A stretch of DNA of 64,000 bases from Candidatus Gastranaerophilales bacterium (GTDB lineage Bacteria; Cyanobacteriota; Vampirovibrionia; Gastranaerophilales; Gastranaerophilaceae), in the NCBI GenBank assembly GCA_944325085.1, contig CALUYT010000047.1, positions 1 to 64,000 of the forward strand, read 5' to 3'. Shown here in pieces: positions 48,701 through 57,999 of this stretch. The notes under the pieces were generated by a model. The model worked only from the letters and a program-made list of their open reading frames with translations, was not told where the DNA came from and ran no database searches. The number at the start of each line of letters is the position of its first letter. Position 1 is the first letter of the stretch. Both the position numbers and the translations under genes were made by a program.

Positions 48701-49447
48701 TTATTTTTGGTTTATCCCATATCCAAACATTGCAAAGTCATATTTTACAGGATCATTTGGATCAAATTGTTTTAAATTATTTGTTAATTCAAGTACGGCT
48801 TTAAAATCATTTGCATTCCTTTTTAATAAACCCATTTCTCTTGAAATTCTTGCGACATGAACATCTAATGGAATATATAAATCAGATGTTGGCATAAAAT
48901 TCCAAATCCCAAAATCAACAGGTCCCTTTCTAACCATCCAGCGTAAGAACATACACATTCTTTTCATTGCGCCGCCTTTTTTAGGATCGGGAATCATAAA
49001 ATAAAACCCTTGTTGGGTATTTTCTTCTGCTCTGGAATAAAAGTAATCTGTTATTGGTATAAATATGTTGTTCTTGATTGGATTGTTGTATCCGTATTTG
49101 AAAAGTTCTTCAAGTCCGCCATTTTTTGTATATAACTCTTTAAGTATAGAAAATATCATTGCAAAATCATTTGGTTTGCCAAAGCGGTAATTAAAATTTC
49201 CTAATAGTTTAGGGTCAAAATTTATTATAAAATTATAAGGTTCATTTTGTGCAATTTTAAATAGTTCGTTTAATTTTTTTATAAATACATCTCGTCTTCC
49301 ATAGGCTACAAGTGATGATATAAATCCTGCAATTTCAATATCTTTTTTGTTGTTTAATCGGTGTAAAAATTGTATGGGATCATCATTTATAAAATCTGGA
49401 GTTTCATATAATTGTACCAATTTATCGAGTTCATTTTTTGTAATCAT
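48701..49447 (-). CDS. TIGR02757 family protein
   Basis: The 248-residue protein matches a conserved family of unknown function (TIGR02757/DUF2400): GFISSLVAYGRRDVFIKKLN, FYFMIPDPKKGGAMKRMCMF, LRWMVRKGPVDFGIW and SDLYIPLDVHVARISREMGL. The last block resembles helix-hairpin DNA glycosylase-like folds. It converges with the diguanylate cyclase gene. The ATG follows an extended -10 by six bases and has no ribosome site, a leaderless-type start. Confidence 0.88.
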   Translation of the reverse strand: MITKNELDKLVQLYETPDFINDDPIQFLHRLNNKKDIEIAGFISSLVAYGRRDVFIKKLNELFKIAQNEPYNFIINFDPKLLGNFNYRFGKPNDFAMIFSILKELYTKNGGLEELFKYGYNNPIKNNIFIPITDYFYSRAEENTQQGFYFMIPDPKKGGAMKRMCMFLRWMVRKGPVDFGIWNFMPTSDLYIPLDVHVARISREMGLLKRNANDFKAVLELTNNLKQFDPNDPVKYDFAMFGYGINQK

Positions 49448-49453
49448 ATAAAT

Positions 49454-49462
49454 ATTTTAGCA
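49454..49462 (-). promoter_or_regulatory. Extended -10 of a predicted leaderless transcript (TIGR02757 gene)
   Basis: Reverse-strand TG-C-TAAAAT ends six bases before the ATG; no ribosome site. Confidence 0.6.
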
Positions 49463-49529
49463 AAAAATTTTTAGAGTAAGTATTTTAAATTTGCAAAGGT
49501 TGTAAATTTTTAGTAAACTAATTTTTGTT

Positions 49530-50534
49530 ATGGCGGAAGGACAAATTTTTAAAATTCATTCAGACTTTTATTACGTTCAACAAAAAGATGGTAAAACTTT
49601 TGAATGTAAAATTCGTGAGATTTTAAAAAAGCAAAAAGAAAAGATTGTAGTTGGCGATTTTGTTGAATTTGATGGTGGTGTAATTACAAAAATTTTACCC
49701 AAAAAATCTTATATTCCTCGTCCTTCAGTTGCAAATGTTGATCAAATTGTTGTTGTTTCAGCTTTAAAGCACCCTGATTTAGATTTTCATCAATTGAACA
49801 GGTATGTTTCATTGGCAAAATATTATAAGATTCCTGTTGTGTTGTGTTTTAATAAAGAAGATTTGGGGTTAGAACAAAACGCTCAGGATAAAATTATTTC
49901 TATATATTCAACTTTAGGATATGAAGTTGTTTTTACTTCTGCTATAGAAAAAAAAGGTATAGAAAATTTAAGAAAGTTGTTGAGTGGAAAAGTAACTGCG
50001 CTTTGTGGAAATTCAGGAGTTGGAAAATCAAGTTTAATAAATGCACTTAATCCAAATGTTCATTTAAGAACTAAAGAAGTTAGTGAAAAATTAAATCGTG
50101 GAACTCATACAACAAGACATTGTGAAATTATTTCTATAGATGAAAATTCTGCGGTTGTTGATACTCCCGGTTTTAGTAATGTAAAATTTGATTTTATGCT
50201 TCCTCAAAATGTAGGTTTGTTATTTGATGAGATTTCAAAATATAGAAACTGCTGTAAATATAGTGATTGTCTTCATATAAATGAAGATGGTTGTGCTGTA
50301 TTAAAAAATATTGAAAATATTGAGGAATCAAGATATGAAAGTTATATCGAATTTGTAAATGAAGCAATTGAATATAAAGAAAGAATAAAATATAGTGGAG
50401 TAAAAAGAGAAACTTCTCAAAAATTGAAAAATAATAAGGTTCATGCAAAAATTAGTGAAAAGAAACGTCAAGCTGCGCGCAATACCAGAAAACAAATGAT
50501 ATATAAGGAAATAGAAGAAAATGCAGATGAATGA
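49530..50534 (+). CDS. rsgA: Ribosome small subunit biogenesis GTPase RsgA
   Basis: RsgA checks 30S maturation. The 334-residue protein has an N-terminal OB domain, permuted GTPase motifs (FNKEDL then CGNSGVGKSSLINAL near 160-172, TTRHCEII, DTPGF), and the zinc-binding CCKYSDCLHINEDGC near 248. The C-terminus is basic and matches RsgA. It overlaps ispA by 14 bases. No ribosome site; TAAACT lies 11 bases before the ATG. Confidence 0.95.
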   Translation: MAEGQIFKIHSDFYYVQQKDGKTFECKIREILKKQKEKIVVGDFVEFDGGVITKILPKKSYIPRPSVANVDQIVVVSALKHPDLDFHQLNRYVSLAKYYKIPVVLCFNKEDLGLEQNAQDKIISIYSTLGYEVVFTSAIEKKGIENLRKLLSGKVTALCGNSGVGKSSLINALNPNVHLRTKEVSEKLNRGTHTTRHCEIISIDENSAVVDTPGFSNVKFDFMLPQNVGLLFDEISKYRNCCKYSDCLHINEDGCAVLKNIENIEESRYESYIEFVNEAIEYKERIKYSGVKRETSQKLKNNKVHAKISEKKRQAARNTRKQMIYKEIEENADE

Positions 50535-51399
50535 TTATATAGAGTTGGTTAATTCTAAGTTAAATGAGTTTATACAAATACAGTATCCTGAAACTATTTT
50601 TAAATCGATGAAATATACTGTTACTCTGCCTGGAAAAAGGTTAAGACCAATATTATGCTTAGAAACTTGCAGATTATTAGGTGGAGAAATTTCTGATGCA
50701 ATTCCAACTGCTTGCGCTATAGAAATGCTCCATGCTCAAACGTTAATTCATGATGATTTACCTTGTATGGATAATGATGATTATCGTAGAGGTAAGTTAA
50801 CTAATCATAAAGTTTTTGGAGAAGCTATTGCGGTTTTGGCAGGTGATGCTCTGTTAACTTTTGCTCCTCAGATTATTACAAAATATTCTGAAAATTTATC
50901 TCCATCAGTATTGATAAGAGTTTTAAATGAATATTTTCAGTATGCCGGAGCTTATGGTGTTATAGCAGGTCAAGTTGTAGATATTGAATCTGAAAATGCT
51001 GAAAAAATAGATAATAAAGAAAAAACTTTAGAATATTTACATATTCATAAAACCTCAGATTTATTTAAACTTGCAATGCGAACAGGTGCTATAATAGCTG
51101 GTGCTGATGATGAAAAAATATCTGTGATTACTGAATTTGCACATAATTTTGGACTAGCTTTTCAAATTGCGGATGATATATTAGATGAAATTTCAACTTT
51201 TGAAGAAATGGGAAAAACACTAGGCAAAGATAAAGAAGAAGGTAAATTGACATATGTTTCTTTGTATGGATTAGAAGAATCAAAATGTAAATTATCTTGC
51301 CTATTTAAAAATTGCTGTGATATAATGAATAAGCACAATATACAATCAGAAATTTTAGAAGATATGATTGAGAGTATTAAAAAGAGAGTAGGTATTTAA
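50521..51399 (+). CDS. ispA: Polyprenyl diphosphate synthase (FPP/GGPP type, IspA-like)
   Basis: The 292-residue enzyme condenses isoprenyl diphosphates. It has the first Asp-rich motif in HDDLPCMDNDDYRRG, the second DDILD, and the lysine/arginine substrate sites (PGKRLRP; RRGK). Whether it makes C15 or C20 cannot be told. It overlaps rsgA by 14 bases and its stop overlaps the start of the DUF212 gene by one base, so all three are translationally coupled. Confidence 0.93.
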   Translation: MQMNDYIELVNSKLNEFIQIQYPETIFKSMKYTVTLPGKRLRPILCLETCRLLGGEISDAIPTACAIEMLHAQTLIHDDLPCMDNDDYRRGKLTNHKVFGEAIAVLAGDALLTFAPQIITKYSENLSPSVLIRVLNEYFQYAGAYGVIAGQVVDIESENAEKIDNKEKTLEYLHIHKTSDLFKLAMRTGAIIAGADDEKISVITEFAHNFGLAFQIADDILDEISTFEEMGKTLGKDKEEGKLTYVSLYGLEESKCKLSCLFKNCCDIMNKHNIQSEILEDMIESIKKRVGI

Positions 51400-51875
51400 T
51401 GTTGTTGGAAGCGTTTAAAAAGCTTATACTAAATAATGGCTATGAAGTTATTATTTGTGCAGTTTTATCTGCATTTTGCGCACAGGTTATAAAATTTATA
51501 TTGTTTACAATTAAGAATAGAAAAATAAATTTTAAAATATTTTCAACAACAGGTGGAATGCCAAGTTCTCACTCTGCCGGCGTTATGGCATTGTCAACTA
51601 TAGTTGGAATCTTAAAAGGTTTCGATTCTTGTCTTTTCGCAACAGCATTAGGTTTTTCTTTGATTATTATGTATGATGCTGCAGGATTAAGACGTGCTGC
51701 AGGAAAAACTGCTGCTTGTTTAAATAAAATGATGGATGACTTTTATCATCATGATATGCAAGCTGCCGGTGGTAAATTAAAAGAACTTTTGGGTCATACC
51801 CCATTAGAAGTTTTTGTAGGTGCAATTTTTGGTATTTGTTTTGCATATTTGTTCCATGCATTTATTTTATCTTAG
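51399..51875 (+). CDS. DUF212 (divergent PAP2) membrane protein
   Basis: The 158-residue membrane protein has the TTGGMPSSHSAGVMAL motif (His and Ser in a phosphatase-like site), and DDFYHHDMQ, as in divergent PAP2 family proteins common in cyanobacteria and Firmicutes. Function is unclear but a role in lipid or undecaprenyl/isoprenyl phosphate handling is possible, which would fit its coupling to ispA. Four hydrophobic spans. Confidence 0.88.
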   Translation: MLLEAFKKLILNNGYEVIICAVLSAFCAQVIKFILFTIKNRKINFKIFSTTGGMPSSHSAGVMALSTIVGILKGFDSCLFATALGFSLIIMYDAAGLRRAAGKTAACLNKMMDDFYHHDMQAAGGKLKELLGHTPLEVFVGAIFGICFAYLFHAFILS

Positions 51876-51915
51876 ATTGTAAGTTTTTAGATTATTGCAA
51901 AAACTTTATATAACA

Positions 51916-51944
51916 TTGAAAAATTAATTGTTGTTTTGTACAAT
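51916..51944 (+). promoter_or_regulatory. Promoter for the response regulator operon
   Basis: TTGAAA at 51916-51921 and TACAAT at 51939-51944 with a 17-base spacer; AAGGGAG ribosome site before 51969. Confidence 0.6.
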
Positions 51945-51968
51945 AAAGCTGTAAAAAAGGGAGTTTTT

Positions 51969-52688
51969 ATGCCAGAAGTACAAAAACGCATTTTAATAGT
52001 TGATGATGATGATGAAATTAGAGAGTTACTTGAATTTGATATTGCAAGTAGCGGTTATTTTGTAGATGTAGCAAAAGATGGTTTAGAAGGGTTAAATAAG
52101 GCATTAAATAATACATATGATTTAATATTGCTAGACGTTATGATGCCTAAAATGAACGGCTTTGATGTTTGTAAAAATATTAGGCAAGCGAAACTTTCTA
52201 TTCCAATTTTAATGCTTACTGCAAAAGGTACTATCGAAGATAAAACTAGCGGTTTTGATTGTGGCGCTGATGATTATCTTGTTAAACCTTTTGATGTCCA
52301 AGAAGTTTTATTGAGAATACGAGTATTATTAAGACGCAATGCCGTAAATTTTGAAGAAGAATCACCTTTATCTAATGAAGTTTTAAAATGTGGTGATATT
52401 GAGATCTTCCCTGAGTCTTTAGAGTGTGTAATTGTTAACAGAAGAGTAAAATTAACTCCTACCGAGTTTGAAATATTGTATTGCCTAATGCAACATTTTA
52501 ATCATCCTGTAACTTTAGCAACTTTGTTAGATGAAGTTTGGGGATATGACAGTAATGAAGATGTTAGAATGTTAAGAGTTCATGTAGGTGGGTTAAGAAA
52601 TAAAATTGAAGCAAACGTTAAAGAACCAAAATATCTTCATACCGTTACTAATGTAGGTTATAAGTTGACACCGTTTGCGCAAGAGTAA
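51969..52688 (+). CDS. OmpR/PhoB-type DNA-binding response regulator
   Basis: The 239-residue regulator has a receiver domain (phosphoacceptor Asp56 in LLDVMMPKMNG, Lys in LVKPFDVQE) and a winged-helix C-terminal domain (RVKLTPTEFEILYCLMQHFN ... HVGGLRNKIE). It binds DNA when phosphorylated by the sensor kinase encoded two bases later. The ATG at 51969 has an AAGGGAG site; the longer frame to 51936 overlaps the -10 box. Target genes unknown. Confidence 0.94.
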   Translation: MPEVQKRILIVDDDDEIRELLEFDIASSGYFVDVAKDGLEGLNKALNNTYDLILLDVMMPKMNGFDVCKNIRQAKLSIPILMLTAKGTIEDKTSGFDCGADDYLVKPFDVQEVLLRIRVLLRRNAVNFEEESPLSNEVLKCGDIEIFPESLECVIVNRRVKLTPTEFEILYCLMQHFNHPVTLATLLDEVWGYDSNEDVRMLRVHVGGLRNKIEANVKEPKYLHTVTNVGYKLTPFAQE

Positions 52689-52690
52689 TT

Positions 52691-54373
52691 ATGAAAAAAC
52701 TCAATTATGGATTAAAAAAATTAAAAATTATTGAACAAATAGCGATAGTATTTTTTATTGCTGTTGTAATTCCTATGTCGATAAGTGGTTTTATTATTAA
52801 TAATATCAACCAGCAATCTGTGCGACATCAATTAAGAGAATCTGCAATCTTAGTTGCAAGTATGGTATCTGATGAAGTTGATTTCTTTTTAAAAACAAAT
52901 GAAACTACTTTAGCTCAAATTGCTGATACTTTGGAATATTTGCCAACGAGAAAGTCAAAAGAACTTTTTATAAAAGAGGTTTCAAAAAAATATCCAAACT
53001 GTGAAGATATAACAATAGTAAGAACTCCTCAGGAATTAGAAAAAATAACAGATGATGCATATATAAATGAAAAGCCTATTTTATCAACTCAAATGAAAGA
53101 CGGTTCATTTTTGGTAATTATATTTAATGCCAATAATTGGGATAATCAATTATTCAAATCTTTAGAAAATGATAATAGGCAAATTTATATAATGGATAAA
53201 AATAACCATTTAATTGCTTCACACAATTTTACTCCTGAAGTTTTTAAAGAGACAATTGAGATGCTTCCAACAGATATGGAAGTTGAAGCACCTGTGATTT
53301 TTGGTGATGAAAAGAACCAACCAATTGTTTATTTACATAGAAATAATCCTGATTTAACTATTGTGGTTAATACTACTGAAAATATTGCAAAACATGCAAT
53401 TATAGATAATAGAGTTAAAATTATAATTTCTGTTTTAGCTGCAATATTATCTATGATGGTTTTAATTGGTTTTTATATTTATTATTTGTATATAAATATA
53501 CGACAATTATTTAAAGCTGTTATAGCCTTATCAAAAGGTAATTACCAACGTCAAATACGTTTGATTACATCTTCATTCACTCCATTTGAAATTGTATTTT
53601 TGGCGAATGAATTTAATAATATGGCATCAGAAATTCATAAGTCATATTTGGAATTGAAAAGAAAAAATAAAGAATTAAAAGAATTAAACGAATTTAGATC
53701 TAATTTATTAGATACTGTAAGTCATGAATTGCGAACACCATTAACCAGTATTCAAGGTTATACTTCAAGGTTAATGAGACAGGATATAGTTATTGATGAT
53801 GCGATGAAGCAAAAATCATTGCGAATAATAAAAGAGCAATCTGAAAAATTGAAGCGTTTAATTGACGATTTGCTAACAATTCCTGATATTGAAGGAATGC
53901 GTTTAAGAACAGTAACTGAAGATGTATGGTTAGATAAAGTTTTAGAACAAGCTGAGTTACTTCTGCGCAAAAGAGACGGGCATGATATTGTTGTAAATAT
54001 AGCAGACAATTTCCCTATGGTATTGGCGGATAAGGGTAGATTAGAACAGGTGTTTGTTAATTTGTATGAAAATGCTATAAAATATTCTTATCCGGAATCT
54101 CCAATATTGGTTGAAGTTGTTCAAAAAGGTGCAAAGGCTGTTATTAAAATAAAAAATAAATGTGATAAAATTTCTAAGAAAAAACTAGATACTTTATTTG
54201 AAAAATTTGTAAGGCTTGATGATAATATGACAAGAACAACCAGAGGTACAGGTTTAGGGTTGTTTATTGTAAAAGGTTTAATTGAGGCAATGGATGGCAG
54301 TATTGTATTATCTTCAGATGACGAATTTGGTTTTTGCGCCACAATTACTCTAAATATTTCGGAGAAAGAATAG
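52691..54373 (+). CDS. Membrane sensor histidine kinase
   Basis: The 560-residue kinase has TM1 near 17-37 (AIVFFIAVVIPMSISGF), an extracytoplasmic sensor domain of about 200 residues, TM2 near 243-267, a HAMP domain, HisKA with His345 in VSHELRTPLTSIQG, and HATPase with NLYENAIKYSY and TGLGLFIVKGLIEAMDGS. Cognate to the upstream response regulator. The signal is unknown; the sensor domain resembles Cache/PAS-like folds in length only. It ends four bases before tadA. Confidence 0.93.
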   Translation: MKKLNYGLKKLKIIEQIAIVFFIAVVIPMSISGFIINNINQQSVRHQLRESAILVASMVSDEVDFFLKTNETTLAQIADTLEYLPTRKSKELFIKEVSKKYPNCEDITIVRTPQELEKITDDAYINEKPILSTQMKDGSFLVIIFNANNWDNQLFKSLENDNRQIYIMDKNNHLIASHNFTPEVFKETIEMLPTDMEVEAPVIFGDEKNQPIVYLHRNNPDLTIVVNTTENIAKHAIIDNRVKIIISVLAAILSMMVLIGFYIYYLYINIRQLFKAVIALSKGNYQRQIRLITSSFTPFEIVFLANEFNNMASEIHKSYLELKRKNKELKELNEFRSNLLDTVSHELRTPLTSIQGYTSRLMRQDIVIDDAMKQKSLRIIKEQSEKLKRLIDDLLTIPDIEGMRLRTVTEDVWLDKVLEQAELLLRKRDGHDIVVNIADNFPMVLADKGRLEQVFVNLYENAIKYSYPESPILVEVVQKGAKAVIKIKNKCDKISKKKLDTLFEKFVRLDDNMTRTTRGTGLGLFIVKGLIEAMDGSIVLSSDDEFGFCATITLNISEKE

Positions 54374-54377
54374 ACTT

Positions 54378-54803
54378 ATGGAGTATATGGATTTGGCAAT
54401 ACAAGAGGCTTTAAAAACCACATCAGATGTTCCTGTCGGGGCTGTTATTGTCAAAGATGGTGAAGTTATAGCATCAGCCTGTAATGAAAGAGAAAAGGAT
54501 AATGATATATCTGCGCATGCTGAAATTTTAGCAATAAGGCAAGCTGAAAAATATTTGGGAAATTGGCGTTTAGACAATTGTGATTTGTATGTAACGTTAG
54601 AACCTTGTCCAATGTGTGGTTGGGCAATATTGCAATCTCGAATTAGAGCTGTTTATTTTGGAAGTTATGATGCTAATTATGGGGCTTTTAATTCAAAGAT
54701 AGATTTGAGAAATTTATCGAATACTAAAATTCAAGTGTATGGCGGGATTAAAGAAAGCGAATGTGATAAAATATTGAGAGATTTTTTTATTAATATTCGT
54801 TAA
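54378..54803 (+). CDS. tadA: tRNA-specific adenosine deaminase
   Basis: TadA converts A34 to inosine in tRNA-Arg. The 141-residue protein has the cytidine-deaminase zinc site HAEILAIRQA (His47, Glu49) and LEPCPMCGWAI. GGCAATACAAG is not a ribosome site, so it relies on coupling to the kinase stop or on GGAGAAAG before it. Slightly shorter than E. coli TadA but has both motifs. Confidence 0.92.
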   Translation: MEYMDLAIQEALKTTSDVPVGAVIVKDGEVIASACNEREKDNDISAHAEILAIRQAEKYLGNWRLDNCDLYVTLEPCPMCGWAILQSRIRAVYFGSYDANYGAFNSKIDLRNLSNTKIQVYGGIKESECDKILRDFFINIR

Positions 54804-54867
54804 AATATGGTGTTTTTGTTCAAGTATTGTTACACTTATATAGATTTATAAAAATGGAGTAGTGAAT

Positions 54868-55623
54868 ATGAATAACAACTTTAGTGGTGAAAATGCTTTT
54901 AATCAAGAGTTAGATGTAGAGTTAGCTAAATTTAATTGGGGTGCTTTTTTCTTAAATTTTATATGGGCATCTTTTAATGGCGCTTGGAATTCTTTTTGGC
55001 CAACATTTTTAATAATGATTTTATTTTGGCTTTTAACAAGTTTGCCACTTTTAGGTTTTATTTTTGCAATATTAAATTTAATACTTGCTATTTATGTTGG
55101 GAAAAAAGGAAATGAATGGGCTTGGTATGGTAAAAAATGGGAAAGTTTGGAACAGTTTACTAAGGTTCAAAAAACTTGGGGAATTGCAAGTCCGTTTTTG
55201 TGTATTGCGCTTAGCTTTATAGTTCCGATAGTTTTTACCGCTATTGTTATAGCTGTTTCTGGACCATTTGCTAAAGAAGTAATTAATCAATCTAAAGAAG
55301 TTAATAAAAGTGTAATTTCAAAAATTGTTAGTGCTCCAGAGTATAAAAATTTCCATTCAGGAAAAGATATTGCTGATTATTTTATCAATAAAAAGATTTA
55401 TCCAAAATATTTTACAATTGATGAAAACAGTGTAATTGTCGATAAAAAAGGTCCTTATAAAGCAATTCTTACATTTGAAAAAGAGGATGGAGTTTGTTCA
55501 TTAGAATATAAAAATTGTTATGTAATATATAATATTCATACTACAAAAAGACTTAGCCCAGTAGAAAAAACATATTTTGATGATAATGGAGCAATAGAAT
55601 CAGATCAGTTGCCTTCTAAGTAA
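54868..55623 (+). CDS. DUF2628-like membrane protein with C-terminal extracytoplasmic domain
   Basis: The 251-residue protein begins with an Asn-rich hydrophilic leader, then hydrophobic spans (FNWGAFFLNFIWASFNGAWN, FWLLTSLPLLGFIFAILNLIL, ASPFLCIALSFIVPIVFTAI), and a C-terminal soluble domain of about 110 residues. The WGAFFLNFIW segment resembles DUF2628 small membrane proteins; the additional tail is unusual. TGGAGT site lies eight bases before the ATG at 54868; GTG at 54862 is the alternative. Confidence 0.72.
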   Translation: MNNNFSGENAFNQELDVELAKFNWGAFFLNFIWASFNGAWNSFWPTFLIMILFWLLTSLPLLGFIFAILNLILAIYVGKKGNEWAWYGKKWESLEQFTKVQKTWGIASPFLCIALSFIVPIVFTAIVIAVSGPFAKEVINQSKEVNKSVISKIVSAPEYKNFHSGKDIADYFINKKIYPKYFTIDENSVIVDKKGPYKAILTFEKEDGVCSLEYKNCYVIYNIHTTKRLSPVEKTYFDDNGAIESDQLPSK

Positions 55624-55631
55624 TGGGTGTT

Positions 55632-55973
55632 TTATTGTTGATTTTCTTCTTCAACCCATTTTTTAGCATCAAAACGTAAATCGGTAAGTTTCATGTTTAA
55701 AGACTCAACGTAAGGTTTAAATTTAACTAACAGTTGGGTCTTTCTAAGCATTAATTCTTGGGCAACTGTTGGGGTTTTACACGCTATAACCATAATTGAC
55801 CCTTTGATCATTGAATAAGGTTTTGAATTTTGTGCAAATTTTTCACCTGCAACTTTTTTCCAAAATTTGTATAAATTAGCACGGGTAATCGCTTTTCTTA
55901 CAGCTGCATTTTTCATTAAATCTGCTATAATATCTTCAATATTTTGGAATTTTGTATATAAAATTTTCTTCAT
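55632..55973 (-). CDS. DciA/DUF721 family protein
   Basis: The 113-residue protein has the DUF721 (DciA) pattern: RANLYKFWKKVAGEKFAQNS and SIMVIACKTPTVAQELMLRK. DciA is a loader of the replicative helicase in many bacteria. It is divergent from nrnA. Short compared with typical DciA, but the core is complete. Confidence 0.78.
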   Translation of the reverse strand: MKKILYTKFQNIEDIIADLMKNAAVRKAITRANLYKFWKKVAGEKFAQNSKPYSMIKGSIMVIACKTPTVAQELMLRKTQLLVKFKPYVESLNMKLTDLRFDAKKWVEEENQQ

Positions 55974-55997
55974 AAGTTTTGTGTCGATGATTTTTTG

Positions 55998-56006
55998 TGC
56001 TAAAAT
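55998..56006 (+). promoter_or_regulatory. Extended -10 of a predicted leaderless transcript (nrnA)
   Basis: TG-C-TAAAAT ends six bases before the ATG at 56013. GGGA between them is too close to be a ribosome site. Confidence 0.6.
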
Positions 56007-56012
56007 CAGGGA

Positions 56013-56984
56013 ATGGTGACTGATCAGTTAAATAGTATCATAAAGAATTCCAAAAATATATTATTAGTATCTCATATAAATCCTGATGGTGATACATTAG
56101 GTTCAATGTGCGGAATGTATTCATTGATTTTGGATAATTATAAGAAAAAATGTGAGATGGTTGCGGTTTCTAAAATTCCTTCAATATATAATTTTATTCC
56201 GTATATAAATGAAGTTAAATTTATTGATGAGTTAGATTTATCAAGAGAATACGACCTTGTAATTAATCTTGATGTTGCTGCAATTGATAGGTGTGCAGAT
56301 GCTAAAATTTTATTTGAAAAGTCAAAATATACAATAAATATAGACCACCATGAAACAAATATTGGTTATGCCAATATAAATGTAATAGAACCAAAGGCTG
56401 CCGCAACGGCAGAAGTTTTAGTTGGTTTAGCTATAGATTTAGGTTGGAATATATCTAATGAAACAGCTCTTTGTTTATATACTGCAATTGTTACAGATAC
56501 TGGTTGTTTCAAGTTTTCTAATACAACTCCAAAAACTATGGAATATGCAGGCAAAATGTTAAATTATGGGGTTGATGCTTCTGAAGTTTATAAAAATTGT
56601 TATGAATCAAATTCAAAAAATATGGTGTTATTTCAAAGTTATTGTGTAAATAAAGCTGAATTTTTGCATAATGATGAAATAGCATATACAATAGTGTATA
56701 AAAAAGATTTAGAAAAATATAATAGTAATGGAGAAGATTTTACAGATGGATTAACTGAGAAATTAAGGGCGATAGTTACAACAGAAATAGCTTTTGTAGT
56801 GAAAGAATTATCACCTAATGTTTCAAAAGTATCTATGAGAAGTAAGTCTGTTGATATTGCACAAATTTGCTCAGCACTTGGTGGTGGAGGTCACAAGTTA
56901 GCTGCAGGCGTTTTAATAAAAGCAAGTCCTAAAAAAACTGTAGAGCTGATATTAGAAGAAATAGAAAAAAGAATTTATGATTAA
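56013..56984 (+). CDS. nrnA: DHH-family bifunctional oligoribonuclease/PAP phosphatase (NrnA)
   Basis: NrnA degrades nanoRNA and pAp. The 323-residue protein has SHINPDGDTLGS, the DHH motif DHHETN at 111-116, TDTGCFKFSNT, and the DHHA1-domain GGGGHKLAAG near the C-terminus. Overlaps the start of the YihY gene by eight bases. Length normal. Confidence 0.92.
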   Translation: MVTDQLNSIIKNSKNILLVSHINPDGDTLGSMCGMYSLILDNYKKKCEMVAVSKIPSIYNFIPYINEVKFIDELDLSREYDLVINLDVAAIDRCADAKILFEKSKYTINIDHHETNIGYANINVIEPKAAATAEVLVGLAIDLGWNISNETALCLYTAIVTDTGCFKFSNTTPKTMEYAGKMLNYGVDASEVYKNCYESNSKNMVLFQSYCVNKAEFLHNDEIAYTIVYKKDLEKYNSNGEDFTDGLTEKLRAIVTTEIAFVVKELSPNVSKVSMRSKSVDIAQICSALGGGGHKLAAGVLIKASPKKTVELILEEIEKRIYD

Positions 56985-57897
56985 GAAGTTATTAAAGAAC
57001 AAAGTTGTAAGAGTTTTAGTAAGGTTGGTAAAATCTATCATAAAAAATGATTTTTATGGTATGGCAGCTGAGATGGGTTTTATGCTTGTAGTTGGTATAT
57101 TTCCGTTTATGTTATTTTTAATGGCTGTATTTGGTTGGATGGGTAACCGTTCATATTTGGATTCTATGTTGAGGGTTTTATCAAATATTATGCCTGTGCA
57201 AGCTATGAATTTGTTAAAATCTGTATTAGCTGAAACAATGATTTTTAATCACGGCAGATTATTAGCTATTATCGGTATAATTACAACTCTTGTATTATCA
57301 ACCAACGGCGTTGCTGTTGTTTTAAAAGGATTAAATAGAGCATATAAAGTTGAAGAAACCAGAAGTTTTATATATACAAGAATTTTGTCATTTTTAATGG
57401 TTTTTGTGAATATTTTGGTTTTGTTTTTAACAATAAACATCATTATTTTTGGTAAAGTTATTATAATGTTTTTAGTTGCACATTTTAATATGTCAAAAGG
57501 CTTAGCAATTACAATACTAACGCTTCGTTGGCCGGTTGCATTTTTGGCATTATATGTAATGGCATTTTTAAGTTATTATATTTTACCTGATTTAAAAGGA
57601 AACGAATCGTTTAAGCGAAAAAGTTCTTTGCCGGGAACTGTATTTTTTACTACGTTTTGGTTAGCGGGTTCTTGGGGGTTTTCAGTCTATGTAAATAATT
57701 TAAGTACATATAACCTTGTATATGGTACTATTGGTGCATTTTTTATTTTAATGATTTGGTTATATTATACGTCTATTTTATTACTTATTGGTGGAGAAAT
57801 AAATTCGCAAGTTTATAATCAGTTGTCACAAAAATCAACTGAAATAAAAGAAGAATTAGATGAATTACGTAAAAAACATCGAAGATTAATAGGCTAA
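56977..57897 (+). CDS. YihY/BrkB family inner membrane protein
   Basis: The 306-residue protein has a YihY/virulence factor BrkB architecture: about six spans with MAAEMGFMLVVGIFPFMLFL, GVAVVLKGLNRAYKVEETRS and VYGTIGAFFILMIWLYYTS. Function is unsettled; earlier annotation as RNase BN is wrong. Its start overlaps nrnA, so it is coupled. A helical Glu/Lys tail extends into the cytoplasm. Confidence 0.9.
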   Translation: MIKKLLKNKVVRVLVRLVKSIIKNDFYGMAAEMGFMLVVGIFPFMLFLMAVFGWMGNRSYLDSMLRVLSNIMPVQAMNLLKSVLAETMIFNHGRLLAIIGIITTLVLSTNGVAVVLKGLNRAYKVEETRSFIYTRILSFLMVFVNILVLFLTINIIIFGKVIIMFLVAHFNMSKGLAITILTLRWPVAFLALYVMAFLSYYILPDLKGNESFKRKSSLPGTVFFTTFWLAGSWGFSVYVNNLSTYNLVYGTIGAFFILMIWLYYTSILLLIGGEINSQVYNQLSQKSTEIKEELDELRKKHRRLIG

Positions 57898-57964
57898 TTC
57901 TTGTTTGTAAGTTTAATAAATAACATATTTTATAATATGCAAATTTGTATATAAAATAGCAGAT

Positions 57965-57993
57965 TTGTAAAATTTTTATGTTCTTGATATGAT
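57965..57993 (+). promoter_or_regulatory. Promoter of a predicted leaderless transcript (prfA)
   Basis: TTGTAA at 57965-57970 and TATGAT at 57988-57993, spacer 17; the -10 ends six bases before the ATG at 58000, no ribosome site. Confidence 0.6.
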
Positions 57994-57999
57994 GCTGTT